From: Acidithiobacillus sp.
GTDB taxonomy: Bacteria > Pseudomonadota > Gammaproteobacteria > Acidithiobacillales > Acidithiobacillaceae
DNA: 28,918 nt
Direction of reading: 5' to 3'
Assembly: GCA_028065135.1 (NCBI GenBank)
Contig: JAPTWR010000205.1
Span: 1-28,918, forward strand
Made by a program: the position numbers and the translations under genes. Each line of letters begins with the position of its first letter. The stretch's first letter is position 1. Below, piece by piece: positions 8,403 to 17,142 of the stretch. The notes beneath the pieces were generated by a model that was not told the origin of the DNA, did not search any database, and was given only the letters and a program-made list of their open reading frames with translations.

Positions 8403-10351
8403 GTAAGCCCATGACCTCAACCATGATGGACCAACTCCGCACCTGGACTGAGGAAGGCTGGCTACGCCCCCTCGACCTCGCCTTTGCGCAGTTCCTCATC
8501 CGCCTGGACCCGCAGGCCCCGGCCCTCCTGCCCCTGGCTGGCGCCCTCCTGGCGCGCCTCGAAGGGGAGGGGCACACCTGCGTCGCGCTAGATGACCTCC
8601 TCAGCGCGCCCGAACGCCTCCTGGACTGGCCCGCGCCGGAGCTCGCCACGCTGGCGACCGCGCTCGGTGACTGGCCCCACGCCGCCGCATGGACAGAAAC
8701 CCTCGCCCAGAGCCTGTGCGTGCAGATCACCGAGCGCAACACATCCGACCCGGCAAACAGCGCAGAAACACCCCTGGTCCTCAGCGCCGCCCGCCTTTAT
8801 TTGCGCCGCTACTGGCGCGACCAGCAATTCATCGCCGAAACACTGCGCCAGCGTGCCCAACAGCGTGTCGCCGATACCGCCAACCCCGAGGTCTTAAGAC
8901 CCTGGCTGGAGCAGCTTTTCCCGGCATCTGACGAACCCTGCGATGAACTCCCCTGGCAAAAAATCGCCTGCGCCCTCGCCTTGCGCAGCCACTTCGGCAT
9001 CATCACCGGCGGCCCCGGCACCGGCAAAACCTACACCGCAGCCCGCTTCATGGCCTTGCTCATGGCGACCAGCAGCACCCCCCTGCGCATCGTCCTCGCC
9101 GCCCCCACCGGCAAGGCCGCCGTGCGCATCGACGAATCTCTGCTGAGCGCCGTCAGCACCCTTCCGCAATTGGGCCCGAGATCCGATATGGCCGCCGCCT
9201 TCGCCCGCCTGCGTCCGGCGCGTACCCTGCATAGCCTGCTCGGCGCCCGTCCCGAAAGTCGTCGCTTTCACCACCATGCCGCCAATCCCCTCGAACTCGA
9301 CGTACTGGTGGTGGACGAAGCCTCCATGATCCATCAAGAGATGATGGCCGCCCTGCTCCGCGCTCTGCCGCCCACGGCCCGCCTCATCCTCCTCGGCGAC
9401 CAGGACCAGCTCGCCTCCGTCGAAGCGGGCGCCGTGCTGGCCGAGATCTGCCAAGGCAGCGGTATGTACGATGCCGAGACCTGCCACTATCTGCAGGCCA
9501 GTTGTGGTGCCACACCGCAGCCCAACGACAGCAGCACCAGCCCCCTTGCATCAAGCATCGTCCGCCTGCAACGCAGTCACCGCTTCAACGCCGAAATCGG
9601 CGCTTTGGCGGATGCCGTCCACGGCGGTCACCCCGAAACCGCCATCCGCATCCTGCAAAGCGCGCAGACCAGCACTCTCGCCTGGCAATCCGCCCCCACC
9701 ATCCACCAGATACTGAATCTCGCCGGCACCGAGACCGCCCATGGCCGCGTCTGGCAAGCGGCGGGGCAGCCGCCGCCAAAAGACCCGCAACAACATGGCG
9801 CGTGGGTCAAGGCCATCCTCAAGGACTATGCCGATTTCCGCATCCTCTGCGCCTTGCGCCAAGGCCCTTGGGGCGTCACCGGCATCAACCGCGCCATTGA
9901 AGACCATCTGCAACGCCAGGGCATCTTGCAGAGCCACGGCCTTTGGTATGTCGGTCGCCCCACCCTCGTCACCCGCAACGACCCCGGCCTCGGTCTCAGC
10001 AATGGCGATATCGGCATCGCCCTGCCCGACCCGGATAGGCGTATGCGCGTCTATTTTCCCAACAGCGACGGCCCGCCCCGCGCCATCCTGCCCAGCCGTC
10101 TCAATCACAGTGAAAGCGCCTGGGCCATGACCGTCCACAAGGCGCAGGGCTCCGAGTTCGCCCACACCGTACTCGTCCTCCCGCCGGAAGACAGCCCGGT
10201 GCTTAGCCGCGAACTGCTCTACACGGCCATCACCCGGGCCCGCACATGCTTCACCCTCATCGCTCCCCGTGCGCGCCTGGAAAACGCCATTCAACGCCAG
10301 ACGCGGCGCATGAGCGGGCTACATGCGGCTTTGCGCAACGCCAGACATTGA
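8399..10351 (+). CDS. recD: Exodeoxyribonuclease V subunit alpha, RecD (5'-3' helicase)
   Basis: RecD is the fast 5'-3' motor of RecBCD and makes the complex fully nucleolytic before Chi. The protein has 650 residues, a little longer than E. coli RecD (608). Walker A is TGGPGTGKTYTAARF near residue 203, Walker B VVDEASMIHQEMM near 304, then LILLGDQDQLASVEAGAVLAEI, and near the C-terminus AMTVHKAQGSEFAHTVLVLP and LLYTAITRARTCFTL. ATG at 8399 forms an ATGA overlap with recB; ATG at 8411 is a possible second start. The gene ends a five-gene coupled run. A short hairpin lies about 60 bases downstream. The gene order C-B-D without the ptrA gene of E. coli is common outside enterobacteria. Confidence 0.96.
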   Translation: MSKPMTSTMMDQLRTWTEEGWLRPLDLAFAQFLIRLDPQAPALLPLAGALLARLEGEGHTCVALDDLLSAPERLLDWPAPELATLATALGDWPHAAAWTETLAQSLCVQITERNTSDPANSAETPLVLSAARLYLRRYWRDQQFIAETLRQRAQQRVADTANPEVLRPWLEQLFPASDEPCDELPWQKIACALALRSHFGIITGGPGTGKTYTAARFMALLMATSSTPLRIVLAAPTGKAAVRIDESLLSAVSTLPQLGPRSDMAAAFARLRPARTLHSLLGARPESRRFHHHAANPLELDVLVVDEASMIHQEMMAALLRALPPTARLILLGDQDQLASVEAGAVLAEICQGSGMYDAETCHYLQASCGATPQPNDSSTSPLASSIVRLQRSHRFNAEIGALADAVHGGHPETAIRILQSAQTSTLAWQSAPTIHQILNLAGTETAHGRVWQAAGQPPPKDPQQHGAWVKAILKDYADFRILCALRQGPWGVTGINRAIEDHLQRQGILQSHGLWYVGRPTLVTRNDPGLGLSNGDIGIALPDPDRRMRVYFPNSDGPPRAILPSRLNHSESAWAMTVHKAQGSEFAHTVLVLPPEDSPVLSRELLYTAITRARTCFTLIAPRARLENAIQRQTRRMSGLHAALRNARH

Positions 10352-10410
10352 ACGTCACCGGCATTATTTCGCAATATTGTCGGGCAAGACGCCAAAAACG
10401 CTGGATTTGT

Positions 10411-10426
10411 CGCCAGGAATCTGGCG
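10411..10426 (+). terminator. Possible weak terminator after recD
   Basis: A perfect 6-base stem (CGCCAG / CTGGCG) with a GAAT loop is followed by an AT-rich stretch (TATTAATAAATTT) but no clean T-run. It sits 59 bases after the recD stop. Of the 325 bases between recD and the next gene, the only other signal seen is the promoter at 10548-10576. Confidence 0.35.
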
Positions 10427-10547
10427 TATTAATAAATTTAACTCCCAATGGACTGTCCTCAACAAAAATCCTCAGGGTCCGCTGCGTTTCGCCAGCAACC
10501 ATAAGAATCGACTATTATCACAGCTTGCAGCAAGGCCAATTAACAAC

Positions 10548-10576
10548 TTGACATTCCACCTGCTTAATTGTTTTAT
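10548..10576 (+). promoter_or_regulatory. Sigma70-type promoter for the small secreted-protein genes
   Basis: A consensus -35 hexamer TTGACA (10548-10553) is separated by exactly 17 bases from TTTTAT (10571-10576), a 4/6 match to TATAAT. Transcription would start near 10583, leaving a leader of about 94 bases before the ATG at 10677. Confidence 0.6.
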
Positions 10577-10676
10577 TGGGCCATGGCAGGCGCGTGGATG
10601 AAGCGAACTGCTGAACGCTTTATTAGCAGAAAGCGTCACAATGCGACTTTTTCAGTCATTGTATGGAGGGAATTTT

Positions 10677-10841
10677 ATGGGTACCATGAAGCGCTATAGG
10701 CGGTTAATTTATGTAACGGCATTATTTTTTGTTGGCGCATCCATGCTTTCTGGCTGTATAGTGGCTCCGCCGTATGGAGGCTATTATGGCGGCCATTACG
10801 GGGAAGGGCGCGGCGGGTGGCATCACGGTGGAGATGACTGA
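10677..10841 (+). CDS. Small Gly/His/Tyr-rich lipoprotein, function unknown
   Basis: A 54-residue protein that starts at the ATG preceded by a strong GGAGGG ribosome site (10665-10670). A basic start (MKRYRR) leads into a hydrophobic segment and the lipobox LSGC, which predicts a signal-peptidase-II-processed lipoprotein. The mature part is only about 30 residues: PPYGGYYGGHYG, then GRGGWHHGGDD, a low-complexity tail with His residues and a terminal Asp pair. Metal binding or an envelope stress role is possible but only a guess. It is followed by a second small exported protein 83 bases downstream, probably on the same transcript. An upstream in-frame ATG at 10641 lacks a ribosome site. Confidence 0.65.
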   Translation: MGTMKRYRRLIYVTALFFVGASMLSGCIVAPPYGGYYGGHYGEGRGGWHHGGDD

Positions 10842-10924
10842 GATTACAACCCGTCCTGTGCAATGCGTTAAATAGTGACAGCCTGACATTGTTAACGCCT
10901 CTTTTCTTCAACATACGGAATCCT

Positions 10925-11161
10925 ATGAAAAAACATCTATTGACAACACCGTTATTGCTCTTGGGGCTCACATTCTTCGTTGCCCACAGCGCGCTTGCTG
11001 ACGACCAGAATTATGCTCCTGGTTACTATATGACCCCGCAGGCCTACTATGGCCAACGTTCAGACTATAGATCCCATGATCAGCGCCGATACAGAGATGG
11101 TGAGCGACACAGAGAAGATCGGCAGTATGAGCACCGAGATTATCATCGCCGCGACCATTAG
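10925..11161 (+). CDS. Small secreted Arg/Tyr/His/Asp-rich protein, function unknown
   Basis: A 78-residue protein with a clear signal peptide (MKKHLLTTPLLLLGLTFFVA, cut after SALA). The mature part is hydrophilic and repetitive: YAPGYYMTPQAYYGQ, then a highly charged tail rich in Arg, Asp, Glu, His and Tyr ending in YHRRDH. It has no cysteines and is likely unstructured. The ribosome site is weak (ACGGAA). It probably shares the promoter at 10548 with the lipoprotein upstream and is followed by a strong hairpin. No family is recognised; periplasmic ion or acid buffering would fit the composition but is unsupported. Confidence 0.65.
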   Translation: MKKHLLTTPLLLLGLTFFVAHSALADDQNYAPGYYMTPQAYYGQRSDYRSHDQRRYRDGERHREDRQYEHRDYHRRDH

Positions 11162-11207
11162 GCAGCTTAAACGGACACCCAGTAATTTTACCTTATGACA
11201 CGACGAG

Positions 11208-11235
11208 TTCGGCCCGGCGAAAAAGCCGGGCCGAA
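11208..11235 (+). terminator. Hairpin terminator after the small secreted-protein genes
   Basis: A perfect 11-base stem (TTCGGCCCGGC / GCCGGGCCGAA) closes a GAAAAA loop. It is followed on the plus strand by TTCTGTCTCTG, a loosely T-rich tract. It sits 46 bases after the stop at 11161. Confidence 0.6.
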
Positions 11236-11294
11236 TTCTGTCTCTGAATACATCCCCACAGCCGCAGAGAAATCACGCTACTCAAATATACCGT

Positions 11295-11329
11295 CCCCAG
11301 GGCCGGCGACTACCGGAGCATTCCTGGGG
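11295..11329 (-). terminator. Possible hairpin terminator after the cytochrome b561 gene
   Basis: CCCCAGG and CCTGGGG enclose a second short CCGG/CCGG pairing, just beyond the stop of the minus-strand cytochrome gene at 11337. No T-run follows on the minus strand, so termination efficiency is doubtful. Confidence 0.3.
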
Positions 11330-11336
11330 AAACCTA

Positions 11337-11915
11337 CTATGGTCTGAATATGCGCAGAATGGCTGGAGATTTTGCGGCATGAAGCGTAGCCATGCCGATA
11401 TGACCCCACCAGTACAACCAGACAAATGACGAAAGAAAATCATGCAGCTTCTTGGGGATCTGGTAGAAGCTTATGGGGGCCGCCACTCCGTAATTTGGGA
11501 TCAAGAAAAACATGATAAACCCTAAGAGGGCCATACCGGTCACGGCAAGCAAACCGAGACCATGTATCATGCCCGGTAAGCCGCCACGCATTCCACTGGG
11601 TGGCAACCTTCTATCCGCCAGCCCTTTTATATCTCTGCATATATTTTCCAAATACTCGCCACTGTACGGGAAAAGGTGTGAACGTATGCTTTTGTTATAG
11701 AAAACCTGGGTCCAGAATGCGATAACGATGATCGTGGCGAACATACCAACCCACATGTGGGCATGAAACAATAAGTGGCGAAATGGAAGCTCGCCAAATT
11801 TTTTCCATATGGCCTTCATGTCGAGCTCGCTGAACAGCAGAAAAGTCACCACCAGTGCAAATCCCACATGTATCCATCGCGTACTTCTTGGCCAATCTTG
11901 AACACTTTCAGACAT
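11337..11915 (-). CDS. Cytochrome b561 family membrane protein (di-heme b-type)
   Basis: A 192-residue integral membrane protein with four hydrophobic segments (about residues 13-29, 51-72, 115-139 and 160-180). The histidines expected to bind two b hemes lie in or beside these helices: H16, H51/H53, H118, H172 and H179. This fits the bacterial cytochrome b561 / Ni-Fe hydrogenase cytochrome-b type fold, which passes electrons between the quinone pool and a partner. No partner enzyme or soluble cytochrome gene is adjacent, so the electron donor is unknown. ATG at 11915 has a GGAG ribosome site (ACGGAGTTTTT before it). The gene appears monocistronic, with its own promoter. Its position next to TonB receptors might suggest a reductase role in metal uptake, but that is inference only. 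Confidence 0.8.
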   Translation of the reverse strand: MSESVQDWPRSTRWIHVGFALVVTFLLFSELDMKAIWKKFGELPFRHLLFHAHMWVGMFATIIVIAFWTQVFYNKSIRSHLFPYSGEYLENICRDIKGLADRRLPPSGMRGGLPGMIHGLGLLAVTGMALLGFIMFFLIPNYGVAAPISFYQIPKKLHDFLSSFVWLYWWGHIGMATLHAAKSPAILRIFRP

Positions 11916-11946
11916 AAAAACTCCGTAACTTTATGATATAAACTGT

Positions 11947-11974
11947 ATAATAGAGCTGATTATTTACAGATCAA
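11947..11974 (-). promoter_or_regulatory. Candidate promoter for the cytochrome b561 gene
   Basis: On the minus strand TTGATC (11969-11974) is followed after 16 bases by TATTAT (11947-11952). This predicts a start about 25 bases before the ATG. No GTCAT array of the kind found at the neighbouring receptor genes is present here. Confidence 0.45.
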
Positions 11975-12071
11975 ATCTTAACAGATGACGTCGCACGTTG
12001 CAATCATCAAACCGTTTTTTCATATTGCTGAATTGTTAAAACCATCTGCTAAATTATGGCACCATAATTTG

Positions 12072-12103
12072 TAAAAATGCACCGCGTCACCGGACGCAGT
12101 GCA
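12072..12103 (-). terminator. Rho-independent terminator of the first TonB receptor gene
   Basis: On the minus strand TGCACTGCGTC, loop CGGT and GACGCGGTGCA form an 11-pair stem with one G-T wobble, followed directly by TTTTTAC. It begins 10 bases after the receptor stop codon. Confidence 0.85.
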
Positions 12104-12113
12104 TTAAAATAAC

Positions 12114-14513
12114 TTAGAATTTGGCCGATACTGTCATAAAATACTGCCGGGGAGCGCCCGGATCAGCCAGAATGGCACCAGTACTGTTACCGCCGAAATA
12201 CCCGCCACTGGTAATGTACTCAATGGGGTTATACCGTGCGCCAAAAAGATTGTATATCCCCACAGAGAGCTTCACGCCTTTCAGAGTCGGTACGTATTGA
12301 TTCAAACGGGTTGTTTTTATCCCAAGGCTAAGGTTGGAGACGTTGTATCCCGGCTGCTTCTGATGCGATGGCGCACCGGTCACGTTGTTAAAGAGATACT
12401 GTGAACTCGTGTACTGATCCACAAACTGGGGGGAGAATAGAAAGCCATGATAGTAGTACCGATAATCAATACCCGCGCTCATGGTAAGGTCCGGGCTATA
12501 AGATACATTGGCGCCATGTAACGTCGTACCCCCACCCTGCGGAGTGTATGAGGCATAGTACGAATGGTTGAATGCCAGATTAGCGAACAGGTGCCAGTTC
12601 CAGGAGGGATTGTCGGCAATCGCGACATTTACGCCATTCACCACCGCGTTCGCCGATGCAAATTTGGTTTGGGCGATGTTACTCAGATAAGTCGCTATGG
12701 TCTCATTGGCCAAATGATCATAGTAGTAGTTGATGTTGAATGTGAAATTATGAAGCATCATCCAGTTATGCACCATAAACTTGGCTCCCACTTCATAATC
12801 CGTACTTTTTACCGGCTTCAAGCTATTGAAGTCAATGCCGCCGCCGTGGCTGTTATAGGCCCCAAAATTATTGTCCGTGGGATTTTGATAAGACTGGGCA
12901 TAACTGGCATATACGGAACCCCACTTTACCGGAGCAAAACGGACGCCGACCGAAGGTTCAAGGCCAGATATGGTGTCCGCAGAGCTATTGATCAGCGTCT
13001 GATTCTGAGCGCCGGCAGGAAGATTGGTGAATACCTGGTTCCCGTTATTATACATTTGGGTCTGGTACTGGACTGCGGCAATGCCCGGCGTAATCTTGAA
13101 GCCGGAAAACGGCGTGATCGTGTCTTGAATAAAGCCCGTCAAATAGTTGTTATACAGCACATCACTATTGTACTGACTGGGAAACGACGGACTGGTGCCG
13201 AGAAGCGTGTTGTATCCTGCATAGGGCGTGGTGAATTGTTGGTGAATCCATGACCCACCTGCTTTCAGGAGATTCATCGGCAGATGCCAGTCAAAATACA
13301 GCTTGTCTCCATAGGTGTCTGATGTCGGATTGTAATACTCGGAGTTCGCGCTATTCCCTGGTATATAATTATTAATGCGATAATGCACCCGGTGGCCATG
13401 GCGATACCACGCCAACTCATGTAGCGTAACGTCTTTACTGAGGTGGAGATTCAGCTTGGAATACAGCATGTAGTCTTGTACCTTCAACTGCTTAAACCAG
13501 ATGGACTCCGGCAGTGATGCGTAATATCCACTGGTCTGCTGACTATACAAAGGCGCATTGGCGTTCAGACCTTGGGTAGTGATGCCCTGTATGGGGGTCA
13601 CCGGGATAAAATTAGGCCTGAACTCGCGCGAGCTATCCACATAACCGCCGAGGCTGAAGGTGCCACGCCTGAAGGTCTTCACCGCCTTACCAAAATAGGC
13701 AAAGGACTGGGCTGGGGCCCTGAACGAACCCGTGCGGAAGGTGTTGTTTTTCGTATAACCTCCGGCCAGAACAGCGGACCAGCCATCATACATCCCCGTT
13801 TTGAGATCGAAGTTGTAGCCGAGCGTGCCGTTACTTCCGAATGAGGTGCCTATTTCAGCGCTTGGTTTTACAGATGGCTGCAGCGGTATGAAGTTGATGG
13901 TACCGCCGATACTGTCGAACCATCGCCCGGCGGGATTTCCGGGACCATAGGTCACGTTGATGCCATGGATCATCTGTAGGATCGGAATTTCGTTGGAATC
14001 CCAACCACCATTGTGTGAAATCAAATTGTTCATGGGGATCCCGTCAAACAGCACCGTCAAGCCATTGCGCTCGACGTCGCCATTCACCGATGACCAACCG
14101 ACCTTCACGCCGCGCACGGCGATTTCATAACGCGCGGTCGATGCGATGCCACCATAGCCACGGACAGCGATACCGGGTGCCAGAGAGAGCGCTTGTGCAG
14201 ATCCTGCGGCGGGCCCGACCCCTTTGATTTCACGCTTTCCGAGTACCGCCTGGGATTGGGTGGATTTGAATATTTTCTTTTTCGTCAGCTTAGCATCGGT
14301 GCTGGCTAGCGCTTTGGCCGAATCAGAAAGCGCGTTTGCTGAAGCGCTCACTTCACCAACACTGGTGGATTTACTGCTCGCATTTTGCACCTGATAAACG
14401 TTACCTCCAGGCACCGTGTCGGCACCAAAAGCCGTTGTTATGGTACTCAATGTACAAACCCCCGCAGTACACATTGCGAACAATAACGGGTTAATAAAAA
14501 ACCGCTGACTCAT
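12114..14513 (-). CDS. TonB-dependent outer membrane receptor (paralogue 1)
   Basis: 799 residues. A signal peptide (about 1-30, ending TTAFGA) is followed by a short linker with SVGEVSAS at 51-58, a candidate TonB box shared with the second receptor. The plug domain shows AQALSLAPGIAVRGYGG, then VLFDGIPMNN, MIHGINVTYGPG and SIGGTINFIPLQPS. The rest is a barrel of alternating strands ending in the typical aromatic C-terminus (YFMTVSAKF). ATG at 14513 has an AGGAG ribosome site 8 bases away. It is the sole gene between a promoter with GTCAT repeats and a good terminator, so it is transcribed separately from the exbB operon. It is about as long as its neighbour at 14708 and clearly homologous in plug and C-terminus. 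Substrate unknown. Confidence 0.92.
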   Translation of the reverse strand: MSQRFFINPLLFAMCTAGVCTLSTITTAFGADTVPGGNVYQVQNASSKSTSVGEVSASANALSDSAKALASTDAKLTKKKIFKSTQSQAVLGKREIKGVGPAAGSAQALSLAPGIAVRGYGGIASTARYEIAVRGVKVGWSSVNGDVERNGLTVLFDGIPMNNLISHNGGWDSNEIPILQMIHGINVTYGPGNPAGRWFDSIGGTINFIPLQPSVKPSAEIGTSFGSNGTLGYNFDLKTGMYDGWSAVLAGGYTKNNTFRTGSFRAPAQSFAYFGKAVKTFRRGTFSLGGYVDSSREFRPNFIPVTPIQGITTQGLNANAPLYSQQTSGYYASLPESIWFKQLKVQDYMLYSKLNLHLSKDVTLHELAWYRHGHRVHYRINNYIPGNSANSEYYNPTSDTYGDKLYFDWHLPMNLLKAGGSWIHQQFTTPYAGYNTLLGTSPSFPSQYNSDVLYNNYLTGFIQDTITPFSGFKITPGIAAVQYQTQMYNNGNQVFTNLPAGAQNQTLINSSADTISGLEPSVGVRFAPVKWGSVYASYAQSYQNPTDNNFGAYNSHGGGIDFNSLKPVKSTDYEVGAKFMVHNWMMLHNFTFNINYYYDHLANETIATYLSNIAQTKFASANAVVNGVNVAIADNPSWNWHLFANLAFNHSYYASYTPQGGGTTLHGANVSYSPDLTMSAGIDYRYYYHGFLFSPQFVDQYTSSQYLFNNVTGAPSHQKQPGYNVSNLSLGIKTTRLNQYVPTLKGVKLSVGIYNLFGARYNPIEYITSGGYFGGNSTGAILADPGAPRQYFMTVSAKF

Positions 14514-14587
14514 TTTTGGCTCCTGTGTAAAAAGATGCTCGCATAAAATTCATGTGATGCCACCATGTTGCTCATGCAACAAACAAA

Positions 14588-14641
14588 ATACTACAGGAGA
14601 ATTATGACACTCATATTACGCTACAATGACCATAATATGAC
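14588..14641 (-). promoter_or_regulatory. Pho-box-like direct-repeat array and -10 element upstream of TonB receptor 1
   Basis: Four units at an exact 11-base period begin at plus-strand positions 14604, 14615, 14626 and 14637 (ATGAC, ATTAC, ATGAC, ATGAC), which read as GTCAT/GTAAT on the minus strand, toward the receptor gene. A further ATGAC at 14645 is out of phase. Exactly 10 bases beyond the last unit lies TAGTAT (14588-14593), a -10-like hexamer. That is the spacing of classical PhoB-activated promoters, where the box replaces the -35. The leader of about 70 bases also contains the small hairpin TGTTGC-TCAT-GCAACA (14566-14581). Confidence 0.65.
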
Positions 14642-14654
14642 GATATGACAGCCA

Positions 14655-14685
14655 AAATCCGGGGCGAAATATTTCTTCGCCCCGG
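14655..14685 (-). terminator. Rho-independent terminator of the exbB-exbD-receptor operon
   Basis: CCGGGGCGAA and TTCGCCCCGG (plus-strand 14659-14668 and 14676-14685) form a 10-pair stem. On the minus strand it is followed by ATTTTGG. An outer GCCA/TGGC pairing can extend the stem. It lies just after the receptor stop at 14708. Confidence 0.75.
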
Positions 14686-14707
14686 CTGGCTGTATTACGT
14701 GGTTATG

Positions 14708-17113
14708 CTAAAATGAAGCGTTTACACTGACATAAACCGCACGTGGCATACCTGGTTCCCCCAGGAGTTGGCCGGATACCCCGTAATAGCCGCCACCGGA
14801 AATGTACTCGTAATTGTTGTACTGCTTATTGAGAAGGTTGAGGACGGTCAAATTCACGGAGGCATCATGCATGCCGGCAAACAGATATCTTTTGGATACC
14901 TTAACCTTCAGTGAGGCATTGAATATACCAAAACTGGGCAATTTCTGACGGGTGGGGGCTCCGGTGTTGTTATTGTAAATATCCTGCACGCCAGTGTACT
15001 GCCACCAAATTCTCGGTTCATAAAGAATACCCGAATTATAAATCTGGTAGTAGGCACCAATGTTGGCGGTCTGCGCCGGCACATTGGAAACCGGAAGTCC
15101 GGCGTAGGACACCCCATGGCCTGTAGTATAGCTTGCGTAAGCAGCCTTTTCGAAGCTCACGTTGGAAAACAGGTACAGATTGTACAGCGGATTATCCTGC
15201 ATCGACAGATTGACGCCGCTGAATACTGATGAACCGGAGGCGAAGCGCGAGTAAAGGTGGTTCACCACCGGGATCGGGATGATTTCGTTGGTGTCATCCA
15301 GGTGGTAGTAATTCGCATTGAAGACCGCCCGATGCAACAGCCCATAGTTTTCGACATATGCTTTTACACCGAGTTGATACTGTGTCGACTTCTGCGGCTG
15401 CAAAGTGGAGGTTAACTCATGGGCATAAGTTCCGGTAGCGCCGGCCGGTGCCTTATAGCCCGTGGCATAGTTGCCATACAGCGCAATATTAGGCGTCACC
15501 TTATAGTTGACACCGATCGAGGGCTCGAACTCCGTGAAATTCGTTGACGAGTTCGGTTGATAATCGCCATTATGACCGATCATATTGGCCACACTCGTGG
15601 GGAACTGGGCGGCGGTGTTGTTGACGAAGTTGGTTTGAAATGAAACCACACGCACCCCAGGGGTAATGCGCAGGTTGTGGAAGGGACGGATGACGTCCTG
15701 AACAAAGGCTGCAAGATCCGTCATATAGAGATATGAACTGTGGAACGCGCTGGGCAGAGAGAGACTGTTGTACACCGGCGCGCCATTCATGGTCACGTTA
15801 TTCCCGGCATTTGGGCTGAACGAGTTATATGTTGCCACCTGATTCTGATTATAGAAATCCAGCAGGGAATTGTATTTAGAATTCAGAAAGTAACCACCGA
15901 ACGCAATGTGATTGTACGGCGCATTTACCGTGAGGTAGAGCTTGTCTCCATAAGTATAGCTGGAGGCATTGTAATACTGGTTCAAAACATTTGGGCTTTG
16001 GCCAAGATTGTTATAGTGCAGATGTTGGCGATTGCCATACCGATACCATAACAGATTATGAATTTCCATACTGCGTGAAAGATGCTGCTCGAATCTGGAA
16101 TAAATCAGATAGGTTTTTATAAAGGCTTCTTTCCAGTAAACGGAATATGGTAAGGTCGTATAAAACCCAGTGGTCTGCTGACTATATATTGGCCCCGGAT
16201 TGACATTCCCTGTATTAGGATTGACCCCATAGATCGTGACGTTAGGGTTCGCAGCGACCGGAATGGGTACAGACCGGTAAGCTACCGATCGAGAGACATA
16301 ACCCCCGAAGCTGATGTGGCCACCATTAAACGTTTTGCGTATCTTCCCGTAATACGCATAGTTGTTTCCAGGATTGTTGAAGCCATACCCATTCAAATAA
16401 TTTCCGCTACTACCGACCCCTCCCGCTATGATCCCTGACCAACCATCGTGCTCGCCAGTGCGAATATTGAAGTGGATACCCTTGGAACCGAAACTTCCAT
16501 AGTACATGCCTATGGATGCTCCGGCCTTTTTGGTGGGTTGCAGCGGCGCAAAGTTGATGGATCCGCCGATATTATTATACCAGCGATTCAGCGGATAACC
16601 TGGGCCGTAGGTGGCGGTAATGCCCTTGATCATGGACATCTGCGGCAACTCTGAGGCTTGCCAGACGCCGTAGGCGGGATCAATCATGGGCACACCGTCG
16701 AAGGTGACCATGACCGTGCCGTCATTCGCATTGCCCGCGATGTTGCCCCAGCCGGTCTTCATGCCGTTGATGCTGATCGATGAGCGCGGCGCGCCACTTG
16801 GGCCGTCGGTTACGACATTGATTCCCGGCGCCACGGCGAGCGCCTGGGCGGCGCCACCCGCAGGACCCGCCGTGGCCATCTGGCGCTTGCTGATTACTTT
16901 GACCGATTGAGTGGAATTAAACACCTGTTTTTTGGTGGGGAGATGGCCCAGCGTATCCAGGGCGCCCGTGCTAGAGGACACCTCTCCGACGTTGACGCTG
17001 GACGAGGTGGCTGGAGCGGTTACGCCAGCGGCAAATGCGATGCCTGAAAGGCTGCATAAACCGGCAGCGAGCAGGGCACTGTAAATCGGATGGTGATGGT
17101 GGTCGGATTTCAC
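14708..17113 (-). CDS. TonB-dependent outer membrane receptor (paralogue 2)
   Basis: 801 residues, starting at GTG 17113 with an AGGAG site 8 bases upstream. The N-terminus MKSDHHHHPI precedes a signal peptide ending near AFAAG (about 30). VNVGEVSSS at 41-48 matches the candidate TonB box of the first receptor. Plug motifs are AQALAVAPGINVV, VMVTFDGVPMIDP, MIKGITATYGPG and IGGSINFAPLQPT; the barrel ends in AVYVSVNASF. It follows exbD by 29 bases and is the last gene of an exbB-exbD-receptor operon, so its energising proteins are made with it. It is a diverged duplicate of the 12114-14513 receptor: order of motifs, length and C-terminal YISGGGYYG segment agree. Substrate unknown. Confidence 0.92.
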   Translation of the reverse strand: MKSDHHHHPIYSALLAAGLCSLSGIAFAAGVTAPATSSSVNVGEVSSSTGALDTLGHLPTKKQVFNSTQSVKVISKRQMATAGPAGGAAQALAVAPGINVVTDGPSGAPRSSISINGMKTGWGNIAGNANDGTVMVTFDGVPMIDPAYGVWQASELPQMSMIKGITATYGPGYPLNRWYNNIGGSINFAPLQPTKKAGASIGMYYGSFGSKGIHFNIRTGEHDGWSGIIAGGVGSSGNYLNGYGFNNPGNNYAYYGKIRKTFNGGHISFGGYVSRSVAYRSVPIPVAANPNVTIYGVNPNTGNVNPGPIYSQQTTGFYTTLPYSVYWKEAFIKTYLIYSRFEQHLSRSMEIHNLLWYRYGNRQHLHYNNLGQSPNVLNQYYNASSYTYGDKLYLTVNAPYNHIAFGGYFLNSKYNSLLDFYNQNQVATYNSFSPNAGNNVTMNGAPVYNSLSLPSAFHSSYLYMTDLAAFVQDVIRPFHNLRITPGVRVVSFQTNFVNNTAAQFPTSVANMIGHNGDYQPNSSTNFTEFEPSIGVNYKVTPNIALYGNYATGYKAPAGATGTYAHELTSTLQPQKSTQYQLGVKAYVENYGLLHRAVFNANYYHLDDTNEIIPIPVVNHLYSRFASGSSVFSGVNLSMQDNPLYNLYLFSNVSFEKAAYASYTTGHGVSYAGLPVSNVPAQTANIGAYYQIYNSGILYEPRIWWQYTGVQDIYNNNTGAPTRQKLPSFGIFNASLKVKVSKRYLFAGMHDASVNLTVLNLLNKQYNNYEYISGGGYYGVSGQLLGEPGMPRAVYVSVNASF

Positions 17114-17142
17114 GGCTATGCTCCTGTCTAGTTTTGAGGAAG

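Noticed and set aside
6624..8420. 598-codon minus-strand reading frame opposite recB
   Set aside because: A shadow of recB: the plus strand carries intact helicase and nuclease motifs throughout, and the antisense product matches nothing known to me.
12564..13253. 229-codon plus-strand frame opposite the first TonB receptor
   Set aside because: No ribosome site or domain; the minus strand encodes a complete receptor barrel here.
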